Source: Psychrosphaera sp. B3R10 (GTDB lineage: Bacteria > Pseudomonadota > Gammaproteobacteria > Enterobacterales > Alteromonadaceae). Taken from it: DNA of 64,000 bases. The stretch spans positions 294,392 through 358,391 of the forward strand of contig NZ_JAHKQH010000026.1 of NCBI RefSeq assembly GCF_018861025.1, written 5' to 3'. This document shows positions 18,353 through 27,366 of the stretch, piece by piece (position 1 is the first letter of the stretch; every line of letters starts with the position of its first letter). A program made the position numbers and the translations under genes. The notes beneath the pieces were generated by a model. It saw nothing but the letters and a program-made list of their open reading frames with translations, had not been told where the DNA came from and did no database searches.

Positions 18353-20884
18353 TTATTTATAAAATGAAGGATCAGGCGTACCTTTAAAACAACTCATGAC
18401 ATAAGGATAACCATCGGTAACAAAATAACCGTAAACTCCGTCGACTGTCATCCCATTACATTCGTCTAAATCCCCTGCCCCCGCTGTATATTCATAATCA
18501 TCACGATAAGTACCATCATAGGTGCCACCAGGGCTACTGGCATCGCTTGGACGACTGCCCGCTTTGAGTTTAAAGCTCGATTGCGCTTTACGAATAACGC
18601 CGTTGTCGTCAAAGTAGCTCCCGAATATTGGATATCCATCGGCTGCAAACCCAATCACCGGCGATACCACAGTGTCGTCGCCATCCCAGAATAAGGCATT
18701 AGGGTTACCATGATAATGGTAGCTGCCGTCCGGCTGAGTATGCGCGTTATGACTGTCGACGCGGAATCCGTTGGGGATATATACCGGGTCAAAACGCCAT
18801 GGGGTCGACATGTCATTACAACCAATTTTTTCGTTACCAACGTTGTAGCAAGCTGCCGCAATCAAGTCGACCTTAACGCCGTTTAACATTAACGCATTAT
18901 CCATCATCAGCGTTAGGTCGGTTATCGTAGCCGCGTGGCTCGGCGATGTTGTTATCTCAAACGTTTCGTCCTGAGCACTGACCTGATTTGGAAAAGCATT
19001 GACGCCATCGTTAAAGTCGTGATTTGGGATCATGTTAGTGGCAAACAGGCACTTGTCCCCTACAACTGATATCTCTAAATCGCCATTAAATACAGTTGAG
19101 TTATTTACGTCTAAAACAGTCGATTCGTAACTTTCAACATAGTCGACGCAATTGCCACTGCGGGAGGTGAGGATCATATCAGTAATGTCGATAGGACCTG
19201 CAGATTGTTCTCCCCGTATTACAGCCGCGTATTGTGCCAATTCAGTAACTATCGACGCATATTGGCTATCGTTTATTAGATCATTGTTCTCATCTAAGTC
19301 GTTAACAACATGAAATAAAGATTGCGTTCCATCGGCTAATTCAACCAGTTTGTATTCATCATTTCTAACCGCCCAACCAGTCACATTATCGCTTTCATAC
19401 TCGGTATAATTGTAGCTGCGAAGACCTGCGTCCTCCGAGGTAAACAACTCTGATACGCTATAGCTATTTTGATACTGGATCACATCGCCTTTAACAACAC
19501 TGCTTATGGTTGCAAACAGATCGGTTGAGTTGATTAAAGCTGCTTCGCGGACATTTTGTCTTGTCACGCCTTTACCAGAAGCCACCATAGGGACACGAAC
19601 GCCCCCTTCACCTAGCGACCCTTTATTGTTCGAGCGACTAAATACCGAATTGTCGAGTACTTTGGCACTTGTGCCATTATCACCAATGAAAATCACCAAT
19701 GTATTGTCTAAATCGGCTTGCGACATTGAGTTGAGCAATCGGCCAATTTCACTGTCCATTGCTTCAATTGCGGCTAAAAAATATTCCCGTGGTTTTGAAT
19801 TAATATCATTATCGGTGCCGGTTAATGTTGTACGTTGATGTAAATCGCTAGGCGGTAAATGCAGTGGCGTATGGGGTGCTGAATACGCCAACCAGGTAAA
19901 CCAAGGCGTATTATTGCCATTTTGCTGGGCAATCCAATCAATCGCTAGGTCGGTAATTTGCGTCGTATGGTATAGAGACGATTGCGTGGTTTCGCCATTT
20001 TCGGTTAAAGACCAATTATAATAATCGGTTAAATTACTAATATTACCCGCAAAATGATCTACACCACTGTCATTCGGATGAGTGTCATCTGGGTTACCAC
20101 CACCTAAATGCCACTTACCAAAAACCGCAGTTTGATACACTGAGCCGCCGGAAAGCGTCTTAATATACGACTGTAATGTTGTAGAACTGGAGTCCAATTT
20201 TGCCGGTACGTATGTTATGCCACTGTTAACACCATGTTGCCCGGTGATAATTGAGCCGCGAGTGGTCGTGCAAGCCGGTGTTGCCCAAACATTTTCAAAA
20301 ACGATCCCAGATTGCGCAAGCGAGTTTAATGTTGGTGTAACGGGGGCATCATTTGAATACGGGTATTGCGCAGAGGCGTCGATGCCCTGATCGTCAGAAA
20401 TAATCAATAAAATATTGGGCTTGTCATTGGACGCTTGGGGATCATTAAATAGGCGACCTGCACTTGTCGCTGTTTCATTAAATCCATCCCCATCAACAAA
20501 TGTGATGACCACAGATAGGGTAAACCCTACATCTTCTTGAACTAAGGTATAGGTCGAATTGGTTGCACCAATAATGTCATTGCCGTTGCGCATCCATTGA
20601 TAGCTAAAATCCCCCAAACCATTGCCATCGGTCAAGGTCTGTGTGATTGATAATGCCTCACCAACGTCTAAGCTACCATGAATTGTGACAGTTCCAGTTA
20701 CCGCGCTATTTGTAACTTCAACAGGCACTTCAACGTCAGGTTCTGAAGAGTCGCTACCACAGCCAAACAACAATAAACTAAGGCAAACCAAACCCAAAAA
20801 CTTGGACAATGCCGCTGATTTAAGCCTTGGTAATGTACTAAATAATTCTGCGCAACATGGCGTTTTTAAATTTAATATCAACAT
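18353..20884 (-). CDS. Sulfatase-YHYH fusion lipoprotein
   Basis: Lipoprotein (lipobox LFGC). Numbering is from an upstream in-frame ATG at 20929; I prefer the ATG at 20884, which gives a more normal signal peptide. Order of domains: Ig-like domain (about 70-160, SYQWMRNGNDIIGATNSTY); type I sulfatase (about 165-630, NILLIISDDQGID for metal binding, KWHLGGG, SAPHTPLHLP, FIGDNGT); and a C-terminal YHYH domain (about 640-855, DGSYHYHG, GFAADGYPIFG, DECNGMTVDGVYGYF). Family members cleave sulfate esters from glycans or small molecules after conversion of the active-site Cys/Ser to formylglycine. Here the site reads ACTTTRGSIITG with C220, so the usual Pro/Ala at position +2 is Thr. The substrate is unknown. 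No carbohydrate genes flank it directly. Confidence 0.85.
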   Translation of the reverse strand: MLILNLKTPCCAELFSTLPRLKSAALSKFLGLVCLSLLLFGCGSDSSEPDVEVPVEVTNSAVTGTVTIHGSLDVGEALSITQTLTDGNGLGDFSYQWMRNGNDIIGATNSTYTLVQEDVGFTLSVVITFVDGDGFNETATSAGRLFNDPQASNDKPNILLIISDDQGIDASAQYPYSNDAPVTPTLNSLAQSGIVFENVWATPACTTTRGSIITGQHGVNSGITYVPAKLDSSSTTLQSYIKTLSGGSVYQTAVFGKWHLGGGNPDDTHPNDSGVDHFAGNISNLTDYYNWSLTENGETTQSSLYHTTQITDLAIDWIAQQNGNNTPWFTWLAYSAPHTPLHLPPSDLHQRTTLTGTDNDINSKPREYFLAAIEAMDSEIGRLLNSMSQADLDNTLVIFIGDNGTSAKVLDNSVFSRSNNKGSLGEGGVRVPMVASGKGVTRQNVREAALINSTDLFATISSVVKGDVIQYQNSYSVSELFTSEDAGLRSYNYTEYESDNVTGWAVRNDEYKLVELADGTQSLFHVVNDLDENNDLINDSQYASIVTELAQYAAVIRGEQSAGPIDITDMILTSRSGNCVDYVESYESTVLDVNNSTVFNGDLEISVVGDKCLFATNMIPNHDFNDGVNAFPNQVSAQDETFEITTSPSHAATITDLTLMMDNALMLNGVKVDLIAAACYNVGNEKIGCNDMSTPWRFDPVYIPNGFRVDSHNAHTQPDGSYHYHGNPNALFWDGDDTVVSPVIGFAADGYPIFGSYFDDNGVIRKAQSSFKLKAGSRPSDASSPGGTYDGTYRDDYEYTAGAGDLDECNGMTVDGVYGYFVTDGYPYVMSCFKGTPDPSFYK

Positions 20885-21013
20885 CTTATGACCATAATTA
20901 ATAACTATGATCAAAATTCTAACGTACAAATGTGCAAAAAGTGAGGATCAAAATAAAAAACACGATAAATTATCGAAAATTAAGGTAACCAAAATTTTCG
21001 TTTAATTTAGAAT

Positions 21014-21049
21014 TCCTTTTCCTTTTTCTTTTTCTTTTTCTTTTTCTTG
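21014..21049. repeat. Short polypyrimidine tandem repeat, CTTTTT units
   Basis: A run of CCTTTT/CTTTTT units (at least four perfect hexamers plus degenerate copies) lies between the M20 stop and the sulfatase start. On the minus strand it is a purine tract about 130 bp upstream of the sulfatase gene. Such tracts can change length by slippage. Confidence 0.85.
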
Positions 21050-21068
21050 CCTTACTCGCTTTTCACTA

Positions 21069-22181
21069 TCACGTTTTGCCAAAGCAGTTATAAGCGAGCA
21101 ATATTTTAGAAACTTCGTCTATTCGTCTTTCAAAACTTAGTTTGCTTGCCCGTTCGTGTATCGTATGGTCACCATCGCCAAATGGCCCAAACCCGTCTAG
21201 AGTCGCAACCCCTGCTGCAGAAACAATATTTGCGTCACTAACACCACCACGTTTTTCTGTTTTTAATGGGTAACCCAAAAGCGCTTCAATATGTTGGAGT
21301 AAATCAGCCTGTTTTGCCGACGGTTGCATTACATCTCGCTGGATACCGCCCTCAAGTTCGGCACTTACCCCTTCAACAAAAGTTGTAGCAACAATGTCAT
21401 TTAGGCCTTTTAATAATCGATCACGTTCAAGTGTTTGTGTATATCTCAGTTCAACTACAATTGAGGCTTTAGGTGAAATAGTATTGGCACCAATTCCACC
21501 TGATATTTTACCTGCATTAACTGTGCTACCAGCTTCGAGCCTGGTAAGCGCGGTAAGTGCAATCACCATATGCGCCGCTGCAAGATTAGCATTACATCCC
21601 GTTGCATAGTGATTACCTGCATGTGCCGCTTTACCCACCAATGAAATCGTAAATGTGCCAACACCTTTACGGCCAACAACAACTTCGTGATCTTTCCCTG
21701 CCGCTTCAAACACCAAACAAATATCGTAATTTTTGGCTAATTCAGAACTCAAGTGTTTACTATCATCACTGCCACTTTCTTCGTCGCTAACTAACAACAT
21801 GTCAATATTAGATAAGCCGCCTTGTGTGCGCTCCAATCGCTTGAGGGATTCTAATGCGACTATATTGCCGCCCTTCATATCACACACGCCTGGCCCGTAA
21901 ACCCAATCCGCATCTTCCTTAAATCCTTCGAACGTATTCGGCGGAAAAACCGTATCTAAATGACCTAACAACAGGACCCTAGGAAAACTAGAATTATGTA
22001 AACTGCAAAATAATAAATGATCCCCTATTTCTTCTCGTTGAAAAGTTTCAGTATGGAATCCCAATTGCTCCATCCAAGTGCGAAATATTGCACCATTTTG
22101 ATCTACACCCTGCTTATTTTTGGTGTACGAATTTAAATTAATAATCGATTTTAATTCGGCAAAGTTAATCATATTTTTCAT
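21069..22181 (-). CDS. M20-family metallopeptidase, glutamate carboxypeptidase-like
   Basis: A 370-aa cytoplasmic peptidase of the M20A type (CPG2/ArgE-like). The two-zinc site is complete to the eye: H74 and D76 in LLGHLDTVF, the bridging D101 in GVCDMKGG, the catalytic E134/E135 in SDEESGS, E159 in VFEAAGK and a C-terminal His in GDGDHTIHE. The dimerisation domain is present (GKAAHAGNHYATG, H187). There is no signal peptide. The family removes C-terminal Glu/Asp or acyl groups from small peptides and amino acids. It is divergent from the ATP-grasp pair (gap about 236 bp), so it may belong functionally to that peptide-ligase cluster. It is 140 bp from the sulfatase and probably independent of it. 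Confidence 0.9.
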   Translation of the reverse strand: MKNMINFAELKSIINLNSYTKNKQGVDQNGAIFRTWMEQLGFHTETFQREEIGDHLLFCSLHNSSFPRVLLLGHLDTVFPPNTFEGFKEDADWVYGPGVCDMKGGNIVALESLKRLERTQGGLSNIDMLLVSDEESGSDDSKHLSSELAKNYDICLVFEAAGKDHEVVVGRKGVGTFTISLVGKAAHAGNHYATGCNANLAAAHMVIALTALTRLEAGSTVNAGKISGGIGANTISPKASIVVELRYTQTLERDRLLKGLNDIVATTFVEGVSAELEGGIQRDVMQPSAKQADLLQHIEALLGYPLKTEKRGGVSDANIVSAAGVATLDGFGPFGDGDHTIHERASKLSFERRIDEVSKILLAYNCFGKT

Positions 22182-22417
22182 TCCAAACTTAATCTAATTC
22201 CGTGAAAGTCTTCGTTGACGCTATGTAGAATGCCTTTGGGCAATTTATTGACTCACCAACACAAAGAATTTATCTACACTGTTGAACAGGCCATTTACTG
22301 AACTCTGCAATTACTGAACCAGTGAAATCATATGGCATTAATATTGCTGTTTTATAACTGACGTAGGGTATGAATTTAACGTTCTATACATCATATTTGA
22401 GAGCTTTAGAGGTCTAT
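22182..22417. promoter_or_regulatory. Divergent promoter region between M20 and ATP-grasp genes
   Basis: The 236-bp gap separates two divergent starts. The AGAGGT at about 22406-22412, a few bases ahead of ATG 22418, is a strong ribosome site and decides the ATP-grasp start against the in-frame ATG at 22370. No operator was identified. Confidence 0.5.
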
Positions 22418-23410
22418 ATGGGTAACAAGTTAATTGCAAAAAATGGCCCTACTATAGGGATGTGGATGTACCAAAATAGTGGCGGGGATGAGATCCAAAA
22501 CCGGCTTATTATGCAACTCGCTAAACGCGGGATAAATGTGATAACAGGCTTGGATTTAGCACGCGCTTCCGCTCAAAACGGAGAGATTATTTGTAACGGC
22601 GTAACGATGGAGGAGCTGGATTTATTTTTTTCTTACAACGCTGGCGCACAAACTCCTTATCAATTGTATTTATACCAAGCGATAAATAAACTCGTCCCAA
22701 CAATCAACAACTTCGAATCGTTTTCATTAAGTGAAGACAAGTTTCTTACCACCTACGCACTCAACCAAGCCAACATTCGTTGTCCAGAATATCGAGTATT
22801 TAACCGCGAAGATATTTCAGGACTGCGAGATACCGTTAGAGAATGGAATGGCAGAGTGGTTTATAAACCTACCGACGGTTGGGGTGGAACAGGCATAGTT
22901 AAAATTGAAGATGAACGTTCCTTAGACGTACTCGTTCCTTTTCTAAACCGCTTAGATGTGCCTCACTTCTATCTTGAAAAATACATCAATTACGACAAAT
23001 CTGACTATCGAGTAGATATTGTCGATGGCAAATACATCGGTTGTTACGGCAGAAAAGCCCCTACAGACAGCTGGAAAACAAATGTCACAAGTGGCGGCAG
23101 TGTCATCACTCGACAACCATCCGACGAGGTTATTGAACTTGCAATACAAGCTGCAAAAGTCACTGGCCTAGAAATCGCCGGCGTTGACCTGCTCTACGAT
23201 TTAGATGCAGAAGAATATGTTGTTCTAGAAGTTAATGGCATTCCAGCCTTCGCAACACCTGAACAAGAAAAACTAGGGATTGATTTTAATACGAAAAAAA
23301 TAGATACCATTGCTGAACTCATCGAGCGCACCGTATTTATTCAACCGCAACCCCTCCCATTACTCGAACGAATAGAAGACAGTATTTATGAGCAAAAACA
23401 CACTGCCTAA
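22418..23410 (+). CDS. RimK-like ATP-grasp ligase, first of a pair
   Basis: Predicted ATP-dependent carboxylate-amine ligase of the RimK/ATP-grasp type, 330 aa from ATG 22418. Key features are FESFSLSEDKFLTTYAL (segment before the ATP site), VVYKPTDGWGGTGIVKI (K150 and the glycine loop 154-159), the acidic FYLEKYI, SDYRVDIVDGKYIGCYGRKAP, GVDLLYD with metal ligand D257, and VLEVNGIPAF with E271 and N273. The catalytic set is complete, so it should bind ATP-Mg and form amide or peptide bonds. It has no signal peptide. It overlaps the second ATP-grasp gene by 23 bp, so the two are translationally coupled. The substrate is unknown; related amidoligases modify peptides, proteins or amino acids. 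Confidence 0.88.
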   Translation: MGNKLIAKNGPTIGMWMYQNSGGDEIQNRLIMQLAKRGINVITGLDLARASAQNGEIICNGVTMEELDLFFSYNAGAQTPYQLYLYQAINKLVPTINNFESFSLSEDKFLTTYALNQANIRCPEYRVFNREDISGLRDTVREWNGRVVYKPTDGWGGTGIVKIEDERSLDVLVPFLNRLDVPHFYLEKYINYDKSDYRVDIVDGKYIGCYGRKAPTDSWKTNVTSGGSVITRQPSDEVIELAIQAAKVTGLEIAGVDLLYDLDAEEYVVLEVNGIPAFATPEQEKLGIDFNTKKIDTIAELIERTVFIQPQPLPLLERIEDSIYEQKHTA

Positions 23411-24629
23411 ACTCGGCCTACTTTATCTTGATCACGTTATGCGTTTTTTTGACAAATCCAACTTTAAAGGTTGGCCTGATAAAATCGAAACTGTGGTTTA
23501 CCATTGGGGCAACGATAAAAACCGATTGATTGATGAAATTAAACGAAAAAAAATTGGAATCTTGGTTGGTAATATTCCTGCCACAGCTTATGAAACTTTC
23601 CGGGAGATCTCTCGGGCTCTACCAAATGTCCGGTTTTTGCCGTCACTCGACACTCAATTCAGCAATAAGTCGAAGGAAAATGTAACGCATTTTTGCGAAA
23701 AGTATCAAATCCCTATCCCACCAACCAATATATTTTACGAATTGGCTGATGCTGACACATTTTTAAAAACAACGACGTACCCAAAAATAATTAAAAAATC
23801 CTATGGTCCATCTAATTACGGCGGTTATTTTGTTCACAAAGCGGATAGCTATAAAGAAGCTAAAGATCTTTTAGCCCAGAAAAAATACTACCCTGTTTAT
23901 GTCCAAGACTTTGTGCCTATGAGTGCCGACATCCGCGTGATGTTAATTGGACACAAGCCAGTTTGTGCGTTTTGGCGTAGACCGCCTGAAGGCGACTGGC
24001 TTACAAATACCAGCCAAGGCGGTAGCATGGACTACCAAGATGTTCCAACCGAAGTATTAGATTTAGCTGTTAAGGTGTCTAAAGCCGCAAATGCGGAATA
24101 TTGGGCATGCGATATTGCCGTCGGTATAGACGGAAAATTGAGAATATTAGAATGCGCAACGGCATTTGCAGCATTCCCATACATTCGCGATTGGATTGGC
24201 CAATACATCATGTGGAATATTTCAGACGGTCAATTTAGACTTCCTCACATCCCGTTATATAACTGGGAAGAACTGGGTAAAATTAGCCCATCGTTACTGC
24301 GAACTATGCGATATATTACCTTTGGCAAACACGTTTTTCCAAGTTGTGATAGCGGTGAAACATTTTCTAAGATCAGTGAAGATAATTACCCTATCGTGGC
24401 ACTTGATGAAGACATGTCTAACGAAGAGTGGCCAAGCGAAAAATGGAACCGACAGGACAATTATGTTCGTCGCCAAAACAGTGATAAATCTGCGGCTAAT
24501 GTGCCTCACTCAGCACCTAAAGCAAAAGACATTACGGAAGCACCTGCAGATATAGCTATAGACAAAGCGGCAGCAAGTGACGGTGAGATACCAGCGTCCG
24601 ATGAAACAAACGAGTCACCTTTAAATTAA
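23388..24629 (+). CDS. ATP-grasp protein with altered metal-binding motif and acidic tail, second of a pair
   Basis: A 413-aa cytoplasmic ATP-grasp protein. Visible parts are SKENVTHFCEKYQIPIPPT, the ATP lysine region YPKIIKKSYGPSNYGG (about 131-146), YVQDFVPMSADIRVMLIG, WLTNTSQGGS, CDIAVGIDG with D242, and LRILECATAF. In the last motif the usual E-x-N pair reads E255-C-A257, so one expected magnesium ligand is missing. It may be a weak or non-catalytic partner of the first protein. The final 60 residues are low-complexity, rich in Ala, Asp, Glu and Ser, and look disordered. The gene starts inside its partner and ends just before a terminator. I infer a heteromeric ligase; this is not established. 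Confidence 0.85.
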   Translation: MSKNTLPKLGLLYLDHVMRFFDKSNFKGWPDKIETVVYHWGNDKNRLIDEIKRKKIGILVGNIPATAYETFREISRALPNVRFLPSLDTQFSNKSKENVTHFCEKYQIPIPPTNIFYELADADTFLKTTTYPKIIKKSYGPSNYGGYFVHKADSYKEAKDLLAQKKYYPVYVQDFVPMSADIRVMLIGHKPVCAFWRRPPEGDWLTNTSQGGSMDYQDVPTEVLDLAVKVSKAANAEYWACDIAVGIDGKLRILECATAFAAFPYIRDWIGQYIMWNISDGQFRLPHIPLYNWEELGKISPSLLRTMRYITFGKHVFPSCDSGETFSKISEDNYPIVALDEDMSNEEWPSEKWNRQDNYVRRQNSDKSAANVPHSAPKAKDITEAPADIAIDKAAASDGEIPASDETNESPLN

Positions 24630-24650
24630 ATAGAAAAAGGTAAACACAAC

Positions 24651-24679
24651 AAGCCTAAATTTGATAATTTAGGCTTTTT
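24651..24679 (+). terminator. Intrinsic terminator between the ATP-grasp pair and M14 gene
   Basis: AAGCCTAAAT pairs with ATTTAGGCTT and is followed by T3A. It ends only about 23 bp before the M14 start at 24703, so M14 is expressed either by partial read-through or from a promoter inside this short gap or the upstream gene. Confidence 0.85.
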
Positions 24680-24702
24680 AAATACCGGACAATAGGCCAC
24701 TG

Positions 24703-27366
24703 ATGAAAAAACAATACACTTCTTATAAAGAAACTATGGCGTTTCTTGAGCAGGTTAAGAGTGAACATCCCAACCTTATCCGAATAGAAAGCATCGGCGA
24801 AACGTGGGAAGGAAGACCGATAGTATTGGCAACTATTTCTTTAGACTTAGAAAATGCCGATAGCAAACCAGCTCTATTGTACACAGGAACTATTCATGCT
24901 CGAGAATGGATTGGCATCGAACTCGCCAATAGCTTTGTGCAATATATCGTAGACAATCACCAATTTAATCCAAAACTGAAACAGGCGTTAAGCAACAATA
25001 CCCTGTATATCGTGCCTTGTTTAAACCCAGACGGTTTTGAGTTTTCGCGTACACACTTTTCTTTCTGGCGTAAAAATAGAAGAAACAATGGCGACGGCAC
25101 CTATGGTGTAGACTTAAACCGCAACTTTGGAAGCCGATTTAAAAAACGAAACGATACCAATGCCACAACTTACGGCGGACCAGAAGCCTTTTCAGAGCCT
25201 GAAACTCGTGCCATAAGGGATTTTGTAGATAACCATAAAAACATTACTATCTCTCTTGATTACCATTCTCAGGGCAATGTATTTTTCCCAGCACATAAGT
25301 TTAATCACGAAGCTGAAATAGATACCACCGACCTTAATACTTTATGCGCCAACATGGCCCACGAAATTCAAAAAGTATCAGGTACAAAATATGGTATTCA
25401 TCGAGGTAAACCACCAACAAACTTAATTAATGGCAGTGGTCGCGAATACTATTACGACAAAGGCATTATTGCGACCGTAGTCGAAGTTGGCACCAGAAAT
25501 ATTCCTGACTACATGGAGAATATGTCGCAAAGTGTTAACGAAAATATTCCGGCATTAGTCCATGCGCTTAATTCAGCAATTTGTTATTCCTCAATAGCAC
25601 CTGCTCGAGTCAGTAATTTTACGATTAAAGACGTTGCTGCAACAGAGGCAACGTTAGAATGGGAATACTCGGGCAATGAAGCGGTCTACTTTGAAATATA
25701 CCGCAATGAACAACACAAAAGTCCCTGTACTGAAGATAACTTAGTTGGCTTAACTAAAGCCACGACCTTTACAGATGTGCAGCTTCAAAGTGGCAGCTAT
25801 TATTACTACAAAATAAGAGCCGTTTTTGCTGATCAAAAAATTGCGGGGCCATATGCGCCAGAGGTAAAACTAAAAACAAGTCTAGCAACACACCATTTTA
25901 GTCGAACCTTATTCCCACTAAAAAATGACATCGGTTATGTTGGCGAATATACGCTAGAAAAAAACCGTGAGCACTTTGGTCAAAACTCCTTATTTATTGG
26001 GGTAAATAAATCCCGCGGCGTATGTTATGGCGTCATCGAGTTTAAATTGGATAAAGTTCCGGACGACGCGCAAATAGAAGCCGCATCATTTTCGCTCTAT
26101 CCACTTAATCGAGTGGGGGCAAAAATAGAAAATTACGGTGAGTGGGGAATTTCAATTCTTGACCCAACGAGCGTGCCAGATATCCGTAATTTTGACGCCA
26201 TTCAAAATGCGACTGTACTGCATACCGGTCAGGCAATTGAGTCGGACAAGCTAACACAAGGTGTATGGAGTAATTGGTCGTTTAATGGCAGCGAACGAAA
26301 ATTACTGGAACATTTTATCGCTCAAGGCAGTTTATTGATCCGCATCGAAGGCCCAACAACATTGCCACGCGGACATGAGTCACAAATGATGCAGTTTGAC
26401 ATTGGTTTTGGTCGTTTTGGGGCGGGTATTCATTACCGACCAAGCATTGAACTCACCTACTCACGAAAACCGCAAATTGCCGAACTTTACCCGACAGCTG
26501 TTAACAGTATTTATCAAACTCATACTGAAACCGGGATACTTTCAGCTGGCTTCGACGCTGATGGCGAAAAAGTTTATGGGCAACTTGCCTTTGCGATGCA
26601 GGGTATGCCCGATCCTAATTTTACTGTGATCACCGATGCCTATTTAGTCATACAAAACACCAACGCATTAGGCCCTAAAAAAGATATTCGTTTTTCGGTC
26701 GAACTAGCCGAAGTCGACAACTTGTCTTATAACTCAGTAAAATTGCGCGATAGTATTCAATATATTGGGTATGAAGTTAGCCACAGTGAACTGCGCGACA
26801 AAAAACCACATTATTTCAACTTTGACAGTTTTGCTCGAACAGAACTTGAGCGTTTATATAGTGAACAAACGCCTATTTGCTTTTTAATTCGTGCAACTTC
26901 GCCTAATAGAAAAGGTCAAAATGAATTAATTAACTGGCTAAACAAACCCAGTTATCAGCAACCGAAATTGGTAATTGAGTATATCGAACGTTCAAAAGTG
27001 CCTTTACCTGCACCAACCAACTTCACCGTGACTTTGGAAAAAAACCTCGCAAAATTAACGTGGACAAATCCAAAAGACAAAAACTTTGTTGGGGCATTTG
27101 TGGTCCGTAATCGATTCCATCCGCCAAAATCGCCGCAGGACGGCGTTAAAATTTATGGTGGTCAAGATGAATATACAATCGATGATTTTGGCAACCCGAA
27201 TATTCCAAAATACTACTCGGTATTTTCCTACGACGGAGTACCGCTTTATTCGTCACCAGCTTGTATTTACTTTAGTGCGAATCAAGCAGTACCTGTCATC
27301 GAGCTAGACCCTGACGATTGGGAACCACAACACGACGAGTATTTTCAAAGTTTAGACAATACATAA
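24703..27366 (+). CDS. M14 zinc carboxypeptidase with FN3 and DNRLRE-like modules, no signal peptide
   Basis: An 887-aa metallocarboxypeptidase. The M14 domain (about 1-295) has zinc ligands H65 and E68 in GTIHAREWIG, H188 in SLDYHSQGN, the substrate-clamp Asn/Arg in VDLNRNFGSRF, and the catalytic E261 in VVEVGTRN, so it is expected to be active. After it come a fibronectin type III domain (about 298-392), two DNRLRE-like all-beta modules (about 395-595 and 600-765, ending RPSIELTYS and QPKLVIEYIE) and a second FN3-like domain (about 770-860). The C-terminus is acidic (ELDPDDWEPQHDEY). The N-terminus MKKQYTSYKET has no secretion signal, which is odd for a protein with such modules. It follows the ATP-grasp pair on the same strand, so I infer that it trims the peptide those enzymes extend. 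Confidence 0.9.
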   Translation: MKKQYTSYKETMAFLEQVKSEHPNLIRIESIGETWEGRPIVLATISLDLENADSKPALLYTGTIHAREWIGIELANSFVQYIVDNHQFNPKLKQALSNNTLYIVPCLNPDGFEFSRTHFSFWRKNRRNNGDGTYGVDLNRNFGSRFKKRNDTNATTYGGPEAFSEPETRAIRDFVDNHKNITISLDYHSQGNVFFPAHKFNHEAEIDTTDLNTLCANMAHEIQKVSGTKYGIHRGKPPTNLINGSGREYYYDKGIIATVVEVGTRNIPDYMENMSQSVNENIPALVHALNSAICYSSIAPARVSNFTIKDVAATEATLEWEYSGNEAVYFEIYRNEQHKSPCTEDNLVGLTKATTFTDVQLQSGSYYYYKIRAVFADQKIAGPYAPEVKLKTSLATHHFSRTLFPLKNDIGYVGEYTLEKNREHFGQNSLFIGVNKSRGVCYGVIEFKLDKVPDDAQIEAASFSLYPLNRVGAKIENYGEWGISILDPTSVPDIRNFDAIQNATVLHTGQAIESDKLTQGVWSNWSFNGSERKLLEHFIAQGSLLIRIEGPTTLPRGHESQMMQFDIGFGRFGAGIHYRPSIELTYSRKPQIAELYPTAVNSIYQTHTETGILSAGFDADGEKVYGQLAFAMQGMPDPNFTVITDAYLVIQNTNALGPKKDIRFSVELAEVDNLSYNSVKLRDSIQYIGYEVSHSELRDKKPHYFNFDSFARTELERLYSEQTPICFLIRATSPNRKGQNELINWLNKPSYQQPKLVIEYIERSKVPLPAPTNFTVTLEKNLAKLTWTNPKDKNFVGAFVVRNRFHPPKSPQDGVKIYGGQDEYTIDDFGNPNIPKYYSVFSYDGVPLYSSPACIYFSANQAVPVIELDPDDWEPQHDEYFQSLDNT

